Origin: Clostridiales bacterium
Lineage (GTDB): Bacteria > Bacillota > Clostridia > Lachnospirales > Lachnospiraceae
NCBI GenBank assembly: GCA_029007785.1
Contig: JAQXIM010000051.1
Span: 1-52,245 of the forward strand
DNA length: 52,245 nt
Direction of reading: 5' to 3'
Shown here: piece by piece, positions 1 through 9,237 of the stretch
How the letters are laid out: the number at the start of each line of letters is the position of its first letter
Numbering within the stretch: position 1 is the first letter of the stretch
Made by a program: the position numbers and the translations under genes
The notes under the pieces: generated by a model
Databases searched by the model: none
Told to the model about the DNA's origin: nothing
Seen by the model: the letters and a program-made list of their open reading frames with translations, nothing else

Positions 1-405
1 CTGCTGGATGGTATTCAGGAAAACGGTGAGATTGCGCCGGAAGCCCTTCTGGAAATTGATCAGCTTCTGAAACGTCAGTTCCGACCGGAATTCCTGAACC
101 GACTGGACGAAATCGTTTGCTATAAGCCTCTCCAGAAAAATGAAATCGTTAAGATTGTGGATCTGATGATCGCAAACCTCCAGAAACGTCTGGATGACAA
201 GCAGCTGAAACTCAAAGTCACCGATGCAGCCAAGGATACCATCATCGAAGACAGCTACGATCCCAACTTTGGCGCCCGTCCTCTGAAGAGATATATCCAG
301 CATCACGTGGAGACACTGATTGCCCGTAAAATCATTGCCGGTGATATTTCTGAAGGAGACACTCTGATCATCGACAGCGATGGATCGAATCTTTTCCTGG
401 AATGA
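1..405 (+). CDS. clpB: ATP-dependent chaperone ClpB, C-terminal fragment
   Basis: The frame is open from base 1 and ends at the TGA at 403-405, so only the last 134 residues are in the window. They are the end of the second AAA+ module and its C-terminal small domain. FRPEFLNRLDEIV carries the sensor-1/arginine-finger region, and GARPLKRYIQ near the end is the sensor-2 motif. ClpB disaggregase works with DnaK/DnaJ/GrpE in the cytoplasm to rescue aggregated proteins. ClpC has a similar C-terminus, but the wording around GARPLKRYIQ and the short acidic tail fit ClpB better. A strong terminator follows at 493-544. The N-terminal half and promoter lie outside the window. Confidence 0.88.
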   Translation: MLDGIQENGEIAPEALLEIDQLLKRQFRPEFLNRLDEIVCYKPLQKNEIVKIVDLMIANLQKRLDDKQLKLKVTDAAKDTIIEDSYDPNFGARPLKRYIQHHVETLIARKIIAGDISEGDTLIIDSDGSNLFLE

Positions 406-492
406 AAACAGGCTGGAATTAATGAACAGACGAAAATATCAGAACAGGATGAAAATAAAAAACAGGCTTTAATACGAAAACTAATATAAGGC

Positions 493-544
493 AAAATCCC
501 CGAAAAGGAATCCTGCTGCAGGGTTTCCTTTCCGGGGATTTTTG
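493..544 (+). terminator. Rho-independent terminator of clpB
   Basis: Long inverted repeat in which AAATCCCCG plus AAAGGAA pair with TTTCCTTTCCGGGGATTT, followed by a T-rich run. It lies about 90 bases after the clpB stop and before the oppositely oriented ilvA stop, so it may also serve ilvA from the other side. Confidence 0.85.
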
Positions 545-670
545 TCCTGGTATCTCTGAATATCTGATCGCCTTTTACCATTACTCAGATATTGTTTGCT
601 TTTCTATCTGATTCTGTTCGAATCCGATACTATGGTTTTAACATTTGACGAGGAACCACTCGTCTAAATT

Positions 671-1891
671 TCAAACGGTTCTTCCCTTTCGATCAACAAG
701 CTTGGGAGAGAAACCTTCCGACTGCAGCATGGCCACCACTTCATTCTTATGATCGGTGCCGAAAGCTTCCATAGTAATACGAAGCTCTACCAGGTCATTT
801 CGATTAATGCTGTAGAACTGGTTATGCTCCAGGCTGATAACATTAGCCTGCTTTTCAGCAATGAGACTTGCTACACGAACCAGCTGACCGGGCTTATCCG
901 GCAGAAGAACAGAAACAGTGAATACACGGTCTCTGGCAATCAGACCATGCTGTACAACAGAAGACATGGTGATCACATCCATATTTCCTCCGCTGATTAC
1001 GGATACCACTTTCTTGCCGGTTACATTCATATGTTTCAAAGCAGCAATGGAAAGAAGTCCGGAGTTCTCTGCCACCATTTTGTGATTTTCCATGAGATCC
1101 AGGAATGCAACGATCAGCTCTTCATCGGGAATCGTGATGATATCATCTACATTTTCCTGAACGTAAGGGAAAAGTTTTTCACCGGGAGTCTTTACAGCCG
1201 TACCATCGGCAATGGTCTTGGCACTGGGCAGGGTCACAACATGTCCTGCTTCCAGGGAAGCCTTCATGCAGGCAGCCGGAGCCGGTTCCACACCGATTAC
1301 TTTAATCTTAGGATTCAGCATCTTTGCCAGAGTGGAAATACCCGTCAGAAGTCCGCCTCCTCCTACGGGAACCAGAATATAATCTACCGTAGGAAGCTCT
1401 TTAATGATTTCCATGGCAATGGTTCCCTGTCCGGTGGCGACATCCAGATCATCAAAGGGATGAATAAAGGTATATCCATTCTCCTCTGCCAGTTTCAAAG
1501 CGTAGGCACAGGCATCATCGTACACATCTCCATAGAGAACCACATCTGCTCCGTAGCTCTTTGTTCTGTTTACCTTCATCAAAGGAGTAACCGTAGGCAT
1601 TACAATGGTAGCCTTTACTCCGTACTGTTTTGCAGCATAAGCCACACCCTGGGCATGGTTTCCTGCCGATGCCGTAATCAAACCCTTGGCTCTTTCTTCA
1701 TCAGTCAGAGTACTGATCTTATAATATGCACCACGGATCTTGTAGGCTCCCGTTTTCTGCATATTTTCCGGTTTCAGATATACCTTATTGCCGGTCTGAC
1801 TGCTGAAATACTCACTGTAAAGGAGTTTGGTTTCCTGGGTAACTTTCTGTACGATTTCTGTTGCTTCTTCAAATTTTTCTAATGTCATCAT
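671..1891 (-). CDS. ilvA: Threonine ammonia-lyase with C-terminal ACT domain
   Basis: PLP enzyme converting L-threonine to 2-oxobutanoate and ammonia, the entry to isoleucine synthesis or to threonine catabolism. About 406 residues. The PLP lysine is K51 in GAYKIRGAYY, the glycine-rich phosphate loop is GGGGLLTG, and an ACT regulatory domain with RVASLIAEKQANVISLEH occupies roughly the last 80 residues. One ACT copy and this length match the TdcB/short IlvA class rather than the long two-ACT E. coli IlvA. The longer frame to 1927 was rejected because GAGGAA lies 10 bases before the ATG at 1891. It sits 77 bases behind ftsY on the same strand and may be read through from it. ilvC, ilvN and thrC lie about 45 kb away in the window. 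Confidence 0.9.
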   Translation of the reverse strand: MMTLEKFEEATEIVQKVTQETKLLYSEYFSSQTGNKVYLKPENMQKTGAYKIRGAYYKISTLTDEERAKGLITASAGNHAQGVAYAAKQYGVKATIVMPTVTPLMKVNRTKSYGADVVLYGDVYDDACAYALKLAEENGYTFIHPFDDLDVATGQGTIAMEIIKELPTVDYILVPVGGGGLLTGISTLAKMLNPKIKVIGVEPAPAACMKASLEAGHVVTLPSAKTIADGTAVKTPGEKLFPYVQENVDDIITIPDEELIVAFLDLMENHKMVAENSGLLSIAALKHMNVTGKKVVSVISGGNMDVITMSSVVQHGLIARDRVFTVSVLLPDKPGQLVRVASLIAEKQANVISLEHNQFYSINRNDLVELRITMEAFGTDHKNEVVAMLQSEGFSPKLVDRKGRTV

Positions 1892-1968
1892 TTCTTTTAT
1901 TCCTCGATTCTGCCGCCATGGCTCCATCCGGATTCTTATCTTACAGAAAATGAAACACGTTTTCTATC

Positions 1969-2898
1969 TTAAGACTGGAACAGAGCATCTACGTAAGAAT
2001 CCGCATCAAATTTCTGAAGATCCTCGATATGTTCTCCGATTCCAATGTACTTGACAGGAATTCCCAATTCTGCCTGAATGGCAACGGCAATTCCGCCCTT
2101 GGCGGTACCATCCATCTTGGTCAGAATAATTCCACTGACATCGGCAGCCTCCATGAACTGTCTGGCCTGTACCAATGCATTCTGACCGGTGGTTCCATCC
2201 AAAACAACCAGTGTTTCCTTATATGCATCCGGATATTCTTTATCAATAATCCGATTGATCTTTTTCAGTTCTTCCATCAGATTCTTCTTATTATGAAGAC
2301 GTCCTGCCGTGTCACAGATCAGAATATCTGTATTTCTTGCTTTGGCAGCAGCCACAGCATCAAATACAACGGCAGCCGGATCCGATCCCTCTTTCTGAGC
2401 AATAATGTCCACTCCGGCCCGATGAGCCCATTCCTGAAGCTGCTCAATGGCTCCTGCGCGGAAGGTATCCGCAGCGGCAAGGATTACCTTCCTGCCCTGA
2501 TTCTTCATCTGACTTGCAAGTTTTCCAATGGAAGTTGTCTTACCTACTCCATTGACGCCGACCACCAACAATACGGATTTGCGATTTTCAAATTCATAAG
2601 CGTTCTCGCCTACATCCATTCGTTCCTTGATATTATCAATCAAAAGCTGTCTGCAGGCAGCCGGCTCCTTAATTCGCTGTTCTTTCACCTGTTCTTTCAG
2701 ACGTTCCACAATCTCAGTCGTTGCATGAACGCCCAAATCACCCATGATCAGAATCTCTTCCAGTTCTTCATAAAAAACCTCATCAATACTGGAAGCACCG
2801 CCAAAAACCATGTCAATACTGCTGACAATATTGTCTCTGGTTTTTGTCAGACCTTCTTTCAGACGGGCAAACAGGCCTTTTTTCTTCTTTTCACACAT
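1969..2898 (-). CDS. ftsY: Signal recognition particle receptor FtsY
   Basis: SRP-type GTPase that docks ribosome-nascent chain-SRP complexes at the membrane for co-translational insertion. 309 residues, the short Gram-positive form without a long acidic N-terminus. An N domain (about 1-100) precedes the G domain with G1 at 114-122 (GVNGVGKTT), DTFRAGAIEQLQEW (insertion box region), DTAGRLHNKKN and TKMDGTAKGG. A GAGGAG Shine-Dalgarno lies 8 bases before the ATG. It follows smc, as in many Firmicutes, but has its own promoter in the 231-base gap. ffh is not next to it here; threonine ammonia-lyase is. Confidence 0.95.
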   Translation of the reverse strand: MCEKKKKGLFARLKEGLTKTRDNIVSSIDMVFGGASSIDEVFYEELEEILIMGDLGVHATTEIVERLKEQVKEQRIKEPAACRQLLIDNIKERMDVGENAYEFENRKSVLLVVGVNGVGKTTSIGKLASQMKNQGRKVILAAADTFRAGAIEQLQEWAHRAGVDIIAQKEGSDPAAVVFDAVAAAKARNTDILICDTAGRLHNKKNLMEELKKINRIIDKEYPDAYKETLVVLDGTTGQNALVQARQFMEAADVSGIILTKMDGTAKGGIAVAIQAELGIPVKYIGIGEHIEDLQKFDADSYVDALFQS

Positions 2899-2989
2899 AA
2901 GGCCCTCTCCTCATTGTTATCATTCTGCCTTGCCGGGATCCCGAAAAATCTATGGAATCCAGGTATTTCCGGCAATAATTCTGTGTTTC

Positions 2990-3018
2990 ATTTTACGTCA
3001 GTTTTATGAAATCGTCAA
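2990..3018 (-). promoter_or_regulatory. Sigma-A-type promoter of ftsY
   Basis: Minus strand: TTGACG (3013-3018), exactly 17 bases, then TAAAAT (2990-2995). It sits about 92 bases before the ftsY start. The -35 box touches the end of the tandem duplication at 3017-3074. Confidence 0.6.
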
Positions 3019-3074
3019 GAAGAAAACAATCTCCTGAATCTGAGGAAGAGGAAAACACTCTCCTGAGTCTGAGG
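3017..3074. repeat. 29-bp tandem duplication between smc and ftsY
   Basis: Two adjacent 29-base copies (3017-3045 and 3046-3074) that differ at three positions; each contains the core CTCCTGA(A/G)TCTGAGG. The copies lie after the smc stop and run into the ftsY -35 box. No coding role is visible. Confidence 0.75.
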
Positions 3075-3129
3075 CTGCTTTCTCCCGATCCTCCGATTCT
3101 GATGCATTCCTCTTCGATCTCTTTTTCAC

Positions 3130-6100
3130 CTATTCTCCGGCTCCTTCGGTCAAAGAAGGGTCGGTTAAGTCTACCGAAACAAGAGCAGACACACCTTTTT
3201 CCTGCATGGTGATTCCATAAAGCCGGTCGGCCATTTCCATGGTACCCCGGCGATGAGTAATGACAATAAACTGAGTTCTTTGTTTCAACCGATCCAGATA
3301 CAAAGCAAAACGGTCTACGTTTGGTTCATCCAATGCCGCTTCAATCTCATCCAGAAGACAGAAGGGAGACGGTTTCAGATTCTGAATGGCAAAAAGCAGA
3401 GCAATGGCTGACAAAGCCTTTTCACCACCGGAAAGCTGCATCATATTCTGAAGCTTCTTGCCCGGAGGCTGGGCATTGATGGCAATGCCGGCTTCCAGAA
3501 TATCATCGGAATCCATCAACTCCAGACGACCCTTTCCGCCGCCGAATAGTTCCCGGAATACCTGGTCAAATTCTTTTTGAATCTGCTGGAATTTCTCCTG
3601 GAACTGACGGCGCATTCCCGTTTCCAGATCCCGAATAATGGAGCGGAGCCGATCCGCTGCCTTTACCAGGTCTTCATGCTGAACCTTCAGGAACTCATAT
3701 CTTCCGGAAACTTCCCGGTATTCCTCAATGGCATTGACATTGACGGATCCCAGTTCCCGAATGGCAGTTTTCTGACGGCTTACCTGACGTCTTGCTTCCG
3801 TCAGGGTAATATCCGGACCTTCCTCCGCCATTTTTTCCGCTTCGGAGGGAGTCAGTCCATATTCATTCCATATATCATCCACCAGTTTTGTTTTCTGTTC
3901 TTCCAGTCGTTCTGCCAAAGACTGCATTCGGTAAGCATCCTTGTCCAGAGCACTGAGTCTTTCCGTCAGATTCTCCCGTTCTTCCAGGCTGGTTCTCTGC
4001 TGCTCGGACAAGCTCTCTTTTCTTTTGCTTTCCTCTGCCATCTTTTCTTCCAGTTTTTTGCAGACTTCCCCTTCTGTCCGGATTTCTTCCTGGATTTCCC
4101 CAATCCGGGATTGGCGTTCTTCCACCTGATCGTCATCACGACTGAGACTGCCTTCAACAATCTCCGCTTCCTGGACCAACTTCTCCCATTCGCCCTGAAT
4201 ACGCTGACTGTTCTCATCAAGGAAATGGCATTGCTGTTCATTGGCAAGAATAGTCTGCCGTACTTTTTCCAACCGGCGATTTTCCTGCTCCCGAAGAACC
4301 CGATCCTGATCCAGCTCTTCTTCCTGCTCTTCTGCCCTGCTTTCCCATTCTGCCAGACTCTTTTCCAGTTCCTCCCAGGCCTCTTTTTGCTTTTGCTGAT
4401 CCGAAGTCCACCGGAGAATCTGTTCCTCCAGTTTCTTTTTCTCTTCCTCCCAACCGCTGCGTCCTTTTTTCAATTCTTCCGCCTGGGATTCCATCTGAGC
4501 CAGTTCCAGGGTCCATGTATTCTGATCCAGCTCCAGATTATGCTGTCTCTTCTGCCATTCTTCCCGTTCTCTCTGACACTCTTCCTTCTGCCTCTCCAAT
4601 TCCTGAATCTTTTTCCGCATCTGATCCAGAAGGCGCTGCATTTCTTTCTGTTTTTGTTCCAGTTCCTGAATCTCACGACGACGTCCTAAAAGATTGCTGG
4701 TATTTCGATAACTGCCGCCGGTCATGGCACCTCCCGGACTGAAGGATTCTCCATCCAGGGTAACCAGATTCAGGGAATAGCTGTATTTCCGGGCAATCCT
4801 CATGGCATGATCTATGGTATCAACGACAAGAGTACGGCCCAGAAGATAATTGACAACGCCCTGAAATCTGGGATCTGTGGTCACCAGTTCGCTTGCCACT
4901 CCCAGCGCCCCCTTTTCCCGGCAGGCTTCCGGTCGGGAAAAGCTTTCTTTTCCGCGGACACTGGAAACAGGAAGGAAGGTGGCCCGTCCCATCTTATTTT
5001 CCTTCAAATACTGAATCATATCCCGGGCAGTTTCTTCCGTATCTGTCACAATATTCTGGATCCGGCCGCCTAAAGCCGTCTCCAGAGCTGTCTCATATTT
5101 CTTCTCTGTATGAATCAGATCCGCAACGACGCCCAGAATCCCCGGCATATCCCCTCTCTTTTCCATAACCCGGCGAACACTGTTTCCATAACCCTCGTAT
5201 CGTTCTGCCAGATTCAGCAAAGATTCCTTCCTGGACTTCAGTGCATGGTACTGCTGCTGACCAGTGTTCATGTCTTCCGCCTGTTTTTTACTTTCCTTTT
5301 CCAGCTGAAGCTGCCTCTCTGCCGCTTCCCGATCCTGTTCCTTACCCTCTCGTCTCTCCTTTTCATTTTCTGCCAGCATGGATTTCAGCTCATCCATTTT
5401 CCGGCTTCGCTGTTCCTGTTCATTGAGCGTATTCTCCAGACGGCGGACCAATTCCCGGCATCGACTCTGTGCCTGCTCCAATACGGCAGCTGATCTTTCC
5501 ATTCCGGCTCCCAGTTCTGCCTTTCGGCTCAGGGCTTCCATTCGCTGATTCTGAAGCTGAACCGTCCGTTCTTCTTTCCGGCGAATCTGCTGAGTCATTT
5601 CTTCCAGTCTGGCTTCTCTTTGAGCCATTTCTTTCCTTTGGATTTCCTGACTGGACAAAAGCTCTTGCCGTTCCTCTTCCAGACCTGCCAGCTCTGCTTT
5701 TTTCGCGTCTTTCTGCTCCTCCAGTTCTTCCCGGCGCTGATGAAGTTTTTCCTTATTCATATGAGCCGTTCGAATCTGCTCTTTCAGTACCAGAATCTGT
5801 CCTTCCAGGTTTTCCCGGCGCACACTTCGTTCAGCCAGGTTCCTCTGGTCTTCCGATAAAACATCGTCCAGTTCCTGAAGTTCCTGCCCCAGAGATTCAT
5901 AACGAACTTTCCATTCTTCCGCTTCTGTCCGTGTCTTTTCCGCATCGGCCTGAACAATCTCCAGCCGCTGATGGTTATCTTCCCATTTTCGGGACAAATC
6001 ACCCATTTCCAGTCGAAAAGCCTGAACATCCGCACTCTTCAGTTCCTCTTTCAGCTTCAGATATTGTCTGGCTTTCTCTGCCTGTTTCTCCAGAGGGCCA

Positions 6101-6705
6101 ACCTGCTTTTCCAGTTCCCGGAGAATGTCCGTTACCCGGACCAGATTTCCTTCTTCCGTCTCCAGTTTTTTCTGAGTCAGGTTTCGTCTCTTTTTATACT
6201 TGACAATACCGGCAGCTTCATCAAAAAGCTCTCTCCGCTCTTCGGGTTTTCCGCTTAGAATTCGATCAATCTGCCCCTGACCGATGATGGAATATCCTTC
6301 CTTACCGACACCGGTATCATAAAAGAGCTCCAGTACATCACGAAGACGGCAGATATGACCATTCATCCGGTACTCACTCTCTCCGGAACGGAAAACTCTT
6401 CGGGAAATGGTTACATCTTCAAACTCCACATCCAGTAAATGATCCCGGTTATCAATGGTTAATTCCACAAAGGCATATCCCTGGGGTTTTCTGTTTTCCG
6501 TGCCTGCAAAAATAACATCCTGCATATTGGAACCACGAAGCTGCTTCGCGCTCTGCTCTCCCAGAACCCAGCGAATGGCATCTGCCACATTACTCTTTCC
6601 GCTGCCGTTTGGTCCAACGATTCCCATAATGCCCGGCTGAAATTCCAGCACCATCCGATTGGCAAAGGATTTGAATCCCTGAGTCTCAATCTTTTTCAGA
6701 TACAT
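3130..6705 (-). CDS. smc: Chromosome segregation ATPase SMC
   Basis: Condensin-type ATPase that loops and compacts the nucleoid with ScpA/ScpB. 1191 residues, normal for bacterial SMC. The N-terminal head has Walker A GPNGSGKS at 31-38. It is followed by a long coiled coil rich in Glu/Gln/Arg/Lys, a hinge around 510-670 beginning near GDMPGILGVVADLI, and a returning coiled coil. The C-terminal head has the ABC signature LSGGEKALSAIALL at 1091-1104 and Walker B CLLDEIEAALDE at about 1116-1127. The Shine-Dalgarno TAGGAG precedes the ATG. The gene starts 9 bases after the rnc stop, so the two are almost certainly co-transcribed. Confidence 0.97.
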   Translation of the reverse strand: MYLKKIETQGFKSFANRMVLEFQPGIMGIVGPNGSGKSNVADAIRWVLGEQSAKQLRGSNMQDVIFAGTENRKPQGYAFVELTIDNRDHLLDVEFEDVTISRRVFRSGESEYRMNGHICRLRDVLELFYDTGVGKEGYSIIGQGQIDRILSGKPEERRELFDEAAGIVKYKKRRNLTQKKLETEEGNLVRVTDILRELEKQVGPLEKQAEKARQYLKLKEELKSADVQAFRLEMGDLSRKWEDNHQRLEIVQADAEKTRTEAEEWKVRYESLGQELQELDDVLSEDQRNLAERSVRRENLEGQILVLKEQIRTAHMNKEKLHQRREELEEQKDAKKAELAGLEEERQELLSSQEIQRKEMAQREARLEEMTQQIRRKEERTVQLQNQRMEALSRKAELGAGMERSAAVLEQAQSRCRELVRRLENTLNEQEQRSRKMDELKSMLAENEKERREGKEQDREAAERQLQLEKESKKQAEDMNTGQQQYHALKSRKESLLNLAERYEGYGNSVRRVMEKRGDMPGILGVVADLIHTEKKYETALETALGGRIQNIVTDTEETARDMIQYLKENKMGRATFLPVSSVRGKESFSRPEACREKGALGVASELVTTDPRFQGVVNYLLGRTLVVDTIDHAMRIARKYSYSLNLVTLDGESFSPGGAMTGGSYRNTSNLLGRRREIQELEQKQKEMQRLLDQMRKKIQELERQKEECQREREEWQKRQHNLELDQNTWTLELAQMESQAEELKKGRSGWEEEKKKLEEQILRWTSDQQKQKEAWEELEKSLAEWESRAEEQEEELDQDRVLREQENRRLEKVRQTILANEQQCHFLDENSQRIQGEWEKLVQEAEIVEGSLSRDDDQVEERQSRIGEIQEEIRTEGEVCKKLEEKMAEESKRKESLSEQQRTSLEERENLTERLSALDKDAYRMQSLAERLEEQKTKLVDDIWNEYGLTPSEAEKMAEEGPDITLTEARRQVSRQKTAIRELGSVNVNAIEEYREVSGRYEFLKVQHEDLVKAADRLRSIIRDLETGMRRQFQEKFQQIQKEFDQVFRELFGGGKGRLELMDSDDILEAGIAINAQPPGKKLQNMMQLSGGEKALSAIALLFAIQNLKPSPFCLLDEIEAALDEPNVDRFALYLDRLKQRTQFIVITHRRGTMEMADRLYGITMQEKGVSALVSVDLTDPSLTEGAGE

Positions 6706-6714
6706 ATCGGTCTC

Positions 6715-7386
6715 CTATTTCAGTTTCAGGATGGCCTGATATGCTGCACCCTGTTCTGCCAGTTTTTTATTTCTTCCGCTTCCCACACCGTAGGGAACTC
6801 CCCCGATGACAGCCTGAGAAGTGAATACCTTGCAGTGATCCGGTCCTTCCGATTTCAGAAGCTGATATTCCAGCTCTCCCAAATCTCTTTCCTGAACCAT
6901 TTCCTGCAGGATCGTCTTGCTATCATAAAAGAGTTTCTTATTCTCGATATCATTCATGATAAATTTCCACACAAATTCCTTTGCATTAGCAAAACCACCA
7001 TCCAGGTAAATCGCACCGATTAATGCTTCCAGCGCATCTGAAGTAATGGAATCACGGAAACGGCCTCCCGTTGCTTCTTCTCCTTTTCCCAGAAGAAGGC
7101 ATTCCCGAATACCGAGAGATTCCGCACAGGCTGCCAGAGTCGGTTCACAGACAATACTGGCCCGCAGTTTTGTCATCTCGCCTTCCGGGTAATTCTCATA
7201 ATTCTGATAAATAAATTCACTGGATGCCAGTTCCAGTACCGCATCTCCCAGAAATTCCAGCCGTTCATTGCACATAAGTCTCGTTTTTCCATGCTCATTG
7301 GTATAGGAACTATGCATCATGGCCTGTTCCAAAAGAGAAGGCTGATGAAAATGATATCCTATGGTATCCTGCAATTTGTTAATCAT
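6715..7386 (-). CDS. rnc: Ribonuclease III
   Basis: Double-strand-specific endoribonuclease for rRNA and mRNA processing. 223 residues. The RNase III signature ERLEFLGDAV is at 41-50, with the catalytic acidic residues there and in DALEALIGAIYLDGG near 115-130. A double-stranded RNA-binding domain covers about 155-223 and ends with the typical KKLAEQGAAYQAILKLK. The Shine-Dalgarno GGGAGG precedes the ATG. It lies between acpP and smc, the standard Firmicutes order. Confidence 0.97.
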   Translation of the reverse strand: MINKLQDTIGYHFHQPSLLEQAMMHSSYTNEHGKTRLMCNERLEFLGDAVLELASSEFIYQNYENYPEGEMTKLRASIVCEPTLAACAESLGIRECLLLGKGEEATGGRFRDSITSDALEALIGAIYLDGGFANAKEFVWKFIMNDIENKKLFYDSKTILQEMVQERDLGELEYQLLKSEGPDHCKVFTSQAVIGGVPYGVGSGRNKKLAEQGAAYQAILKLK

Positions 7387-7518
7387 ATTTTCCTCCCGTC
7401 ATTTTTTCGCTGTGTGTCTTTGCTTTTTCCTGCCAAACCTTGCCCCGGCAGTTTTTCGGATGTACAGCAGCATATAAAACCTTCTATCCGCTGCTTTTTT
7501 GCTGCACAACAACATGAC

Positions 7519-7552
7519 AACAAGAGAAACCGCAGCCGCAGTTTCTCTTGTT
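7519..7552 (-). terminator. Hairpin downstream of acpP
   Basis: Perfect 12-base arms AACAAGAGAAAC and GTTTCTCTTGTT around a 10-base loop, about 76 bases after the acpP stop. There is no clear U-tract, so it may be an RNA-stabilising hairpin or a partial attenuator that raises acpP mRNA over rnc-smc, rather than a full terminator. Confidence 0.5.
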
Positions 7553-7628
7553 CTGTCCTTTCATCCACTCTGAATTTCTTCCTTCATCAATCTCAGACCG
7601 GAACCGATCTTTCTCCATGAAATCCGGA

Positions 7629-7859
7629 TTAGTTGGAAGCTTTCTGAATCTCATCAAATGCATCTTTTACCGTAACAATATTCATAGCAGCATCGTCAGA
7701 GATTTCAATTCCCAGTTCATCTTCAATCTGCATGATGATCTCCACACGGTCCAGAGAATCGGCGCCCAGATCATCCTCGAAGGATTTATCGGGAGTAATC
7801 TCCTCCACGTTTCTATCCAATACGTTTCCAATGATTTCCTGCAGCTTTTCAAATTCCAT
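7629..7859 (-). CDS. acpP: Acyl carrier protein
   Basis: Small acidic carrier that holds growing fatty acyl chains on a 4'-phosphopantetheine arm. 76 residues, the normal ACP length. The attachment serine is in DDLGADSLDRVE, about residue 37. The start at 7859 is set by a near-perfect GAAGGAGG 7 bases upstream; the longer frame to 7889 has none. It sits between plsX (57 bases upstream) and rnc. Confidence 0.96.
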   Translation of the reverse strand: MEFEKLQEIIGNVLDRNVEEITPDKSFEDDLGADSLDRVEIIMQIEDELGIEISDDAAMNIVTVKDAFDEIQKASN

Positions 7860-7916
7860 TTCTTTTCCTCCTTCACGGAAAGATTCCATACCTTCCGTTC
7901 ATTAATCATTCATTTT

Positions 7917-8933
7917 TTATTCTTTATCGGAAACGGTCAGGCTTTCCTGAATTTTTCCGGCAATATCCTGTTCACAGAAAGTAATACACTGAAGAATGCT
8001 GTTGCAGACTTCTTTGGATTTGGAGCTTCCATGGGTCTTCACCACAAGCCCGTTCAGTCCCAGCATGGGTGCACCGCCATACTCGGAGGCATCCAGCTTT
8101 TTCATGGTCTTTTTCAATGCCGGTTTAATGAGAAGAGCTCCCAGTTTAGAACGAAGATTCATCATCAGTCCCTGTTTGATCTGACGAACCAGGGCACTGG
8201 AAGTACCTTCGTACAGTTTCAGAATAACGTTTCCGGTGAAAGCTTCGCATACAATAACGTCCGCCGCTCCGCTGGGAATTTCTCTTGCTTCAATACTGCC
8301 AATGAAATTGATATCCCGGCATTCCTTCAAAAGAGGATATGTCTCCTTAACCAGAGCATTTCCCTTTTCTTCCTCCATACCAATATTTACAATGGCAACT
8401 CTGGGACTCTTTACTCCCATAACATGTTCCATATAGATGGAACCCATCCGGGCGAACTGTACCAGATGACTGCTTCTGGCATCCACATTGGCTCCGCAGT
8501 CAATCAAAAGGGAAAATCCTTTCTCTGTGGGAATCAAGGGTGCCAGAGGAGTTCTCTCCACGCCCCGGATTCTTCCCACCAGCAGCTGTCCTCCAACAAG
8601 AACAGCACCGGTACTGCCGGCAGAAACGAAAGCATCCGCTTTCTTTTCCCGAATCATTCTCTGTCCGACTACAATAGAAGAATCTTTCTTTCGACGAATA
8701 GACTCAACGGGCGGATCGCCTGTCTCAATAATCTCCGAAGCCGGAACGATTTCCAGCTGTTCCTCCGGATAGGTGTATTTTTTTAATTCCGGTTCGATGG
8801 CTTCCGGCTGTCCTACCAGAAACACCTTTACCCGATCGCTGCGATTAATTGCTTCCACTGCTCCCTTTACGATTTCCCCAGGGGCATTATCACCGCCCAT
8901 GGCATCCACAGCTACTCTCGTCTTCTCTTCCAT
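7917..8933 (-). CDS. plsX: Phosphate acyltransferase PlsX
   Basis: Makes acyl-phosphate from acyl-ACP, the acyl donor for PlsY in phosphatidic acid synthesis. 338 residues. The N-terminus VAVDAMGGDNAPGEIVKGA, SAGSTGAVLVGG and CEAFTGNVILK are characteristic. The Shine-Dalgarno is GGGAG. It heads the plsX-acpP-rnc-smc run. rpmF (L32), often upstream, is absent; a small ORF follows a membrane protease gene there instead. Confidence 0.96.
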   Translation of the reverse strand: MEEKTRVAVDAMGGDNAPGEIVKGAVEAINRSDRVKVFLVGQPEAIEPELKKYTYPEEQLEIVPASEIIETGDPPVESIRRKKDSSIVVGQRMIREKKADAFVSAGSTGAVLVGGQLLVGRIRGVERTPLAPLIPTEKGFSLLIDCGANVDARSSHLVQFARMGSIYMEHVMGVKSPRVAIVNIGMEEEKGNALVKETYPLLKECRDINFIGSIEAREIPSGAADVIVCEAFTGNVILKLYEGTSSALVRQIKQGLMMNLRSKLGALLIKPALKKTMKKLDASEYGGAPMLGLNGLVVKTHGSSKSKEVCNSILQCITFCEQDIAGKIQESLTVSDKE

Positions 8934-8979
8934 TTTATTCTCACTCCCTGAAGCTGATGACTATTATCCTATATTTAGA

Positions 8980-9216
8980 TCATAAGATGTTGGGGTCAAA
9001 AGGATTTGACCATATATCATCATAAATGAAACGGCAGATGTTTTCATATCCAGATCTCATCTGCCACTCCAGCAAATTGATCACTATTTTCTGTATTTTA
9101 TCACAGTCTCCCTCATTGGGCAACCAGAAAGCAAATTCCTCACTCAATGGTATGAGAGAGTATCTCTCACCCAATGACTGTGAACCACCTCCCGTATCGG
9201 ATAAATACGATTTCAT
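8980..9216 (-). CDS. Small hypothetical protein downstream of the CPBP protease
   Basis: Open frame of 78 residues from the ATG at 9216, which has AGGTG a few bases upstream; an in-frame GTG at 9234 is an alternative. The frame is the same as that of the upstream CPBP protease: after its TAA (9238-9240) it simply continues, so translation coupling or readthrough would join them. The protein is acidic and aromatic-rich, with no signal peptide or membrane segment (it contains FAFWLPNEG and CRFIYDDIWSNPFDP). I recognise no family. It fills most of the CPBP-plsX gap. It could be a real small gene or the decayed tail of a longer protease. Confidence 0.45.
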   Translation of the reverse strand: MKSYLSDTGGGSQSLGERYSLIPLSEEFAFWLPNEGDCDKIQKIVINLLEWQMRSGYENICRFIYDDIWSNPFDPNIL

Positions 9217-9237
9217 ATCACCTGGATTAGTCACAGC

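Noticed and set aside
7383-7568. 61-residue minus-strand ORF whose stop overlaps the rnc start codon
   Set aside because: It is Cys/Lys-rich low-complexity sequence, lacks a ribosome-binding site and runs across the perfect hairpin at 7519-7552, so it is probably intergenic.
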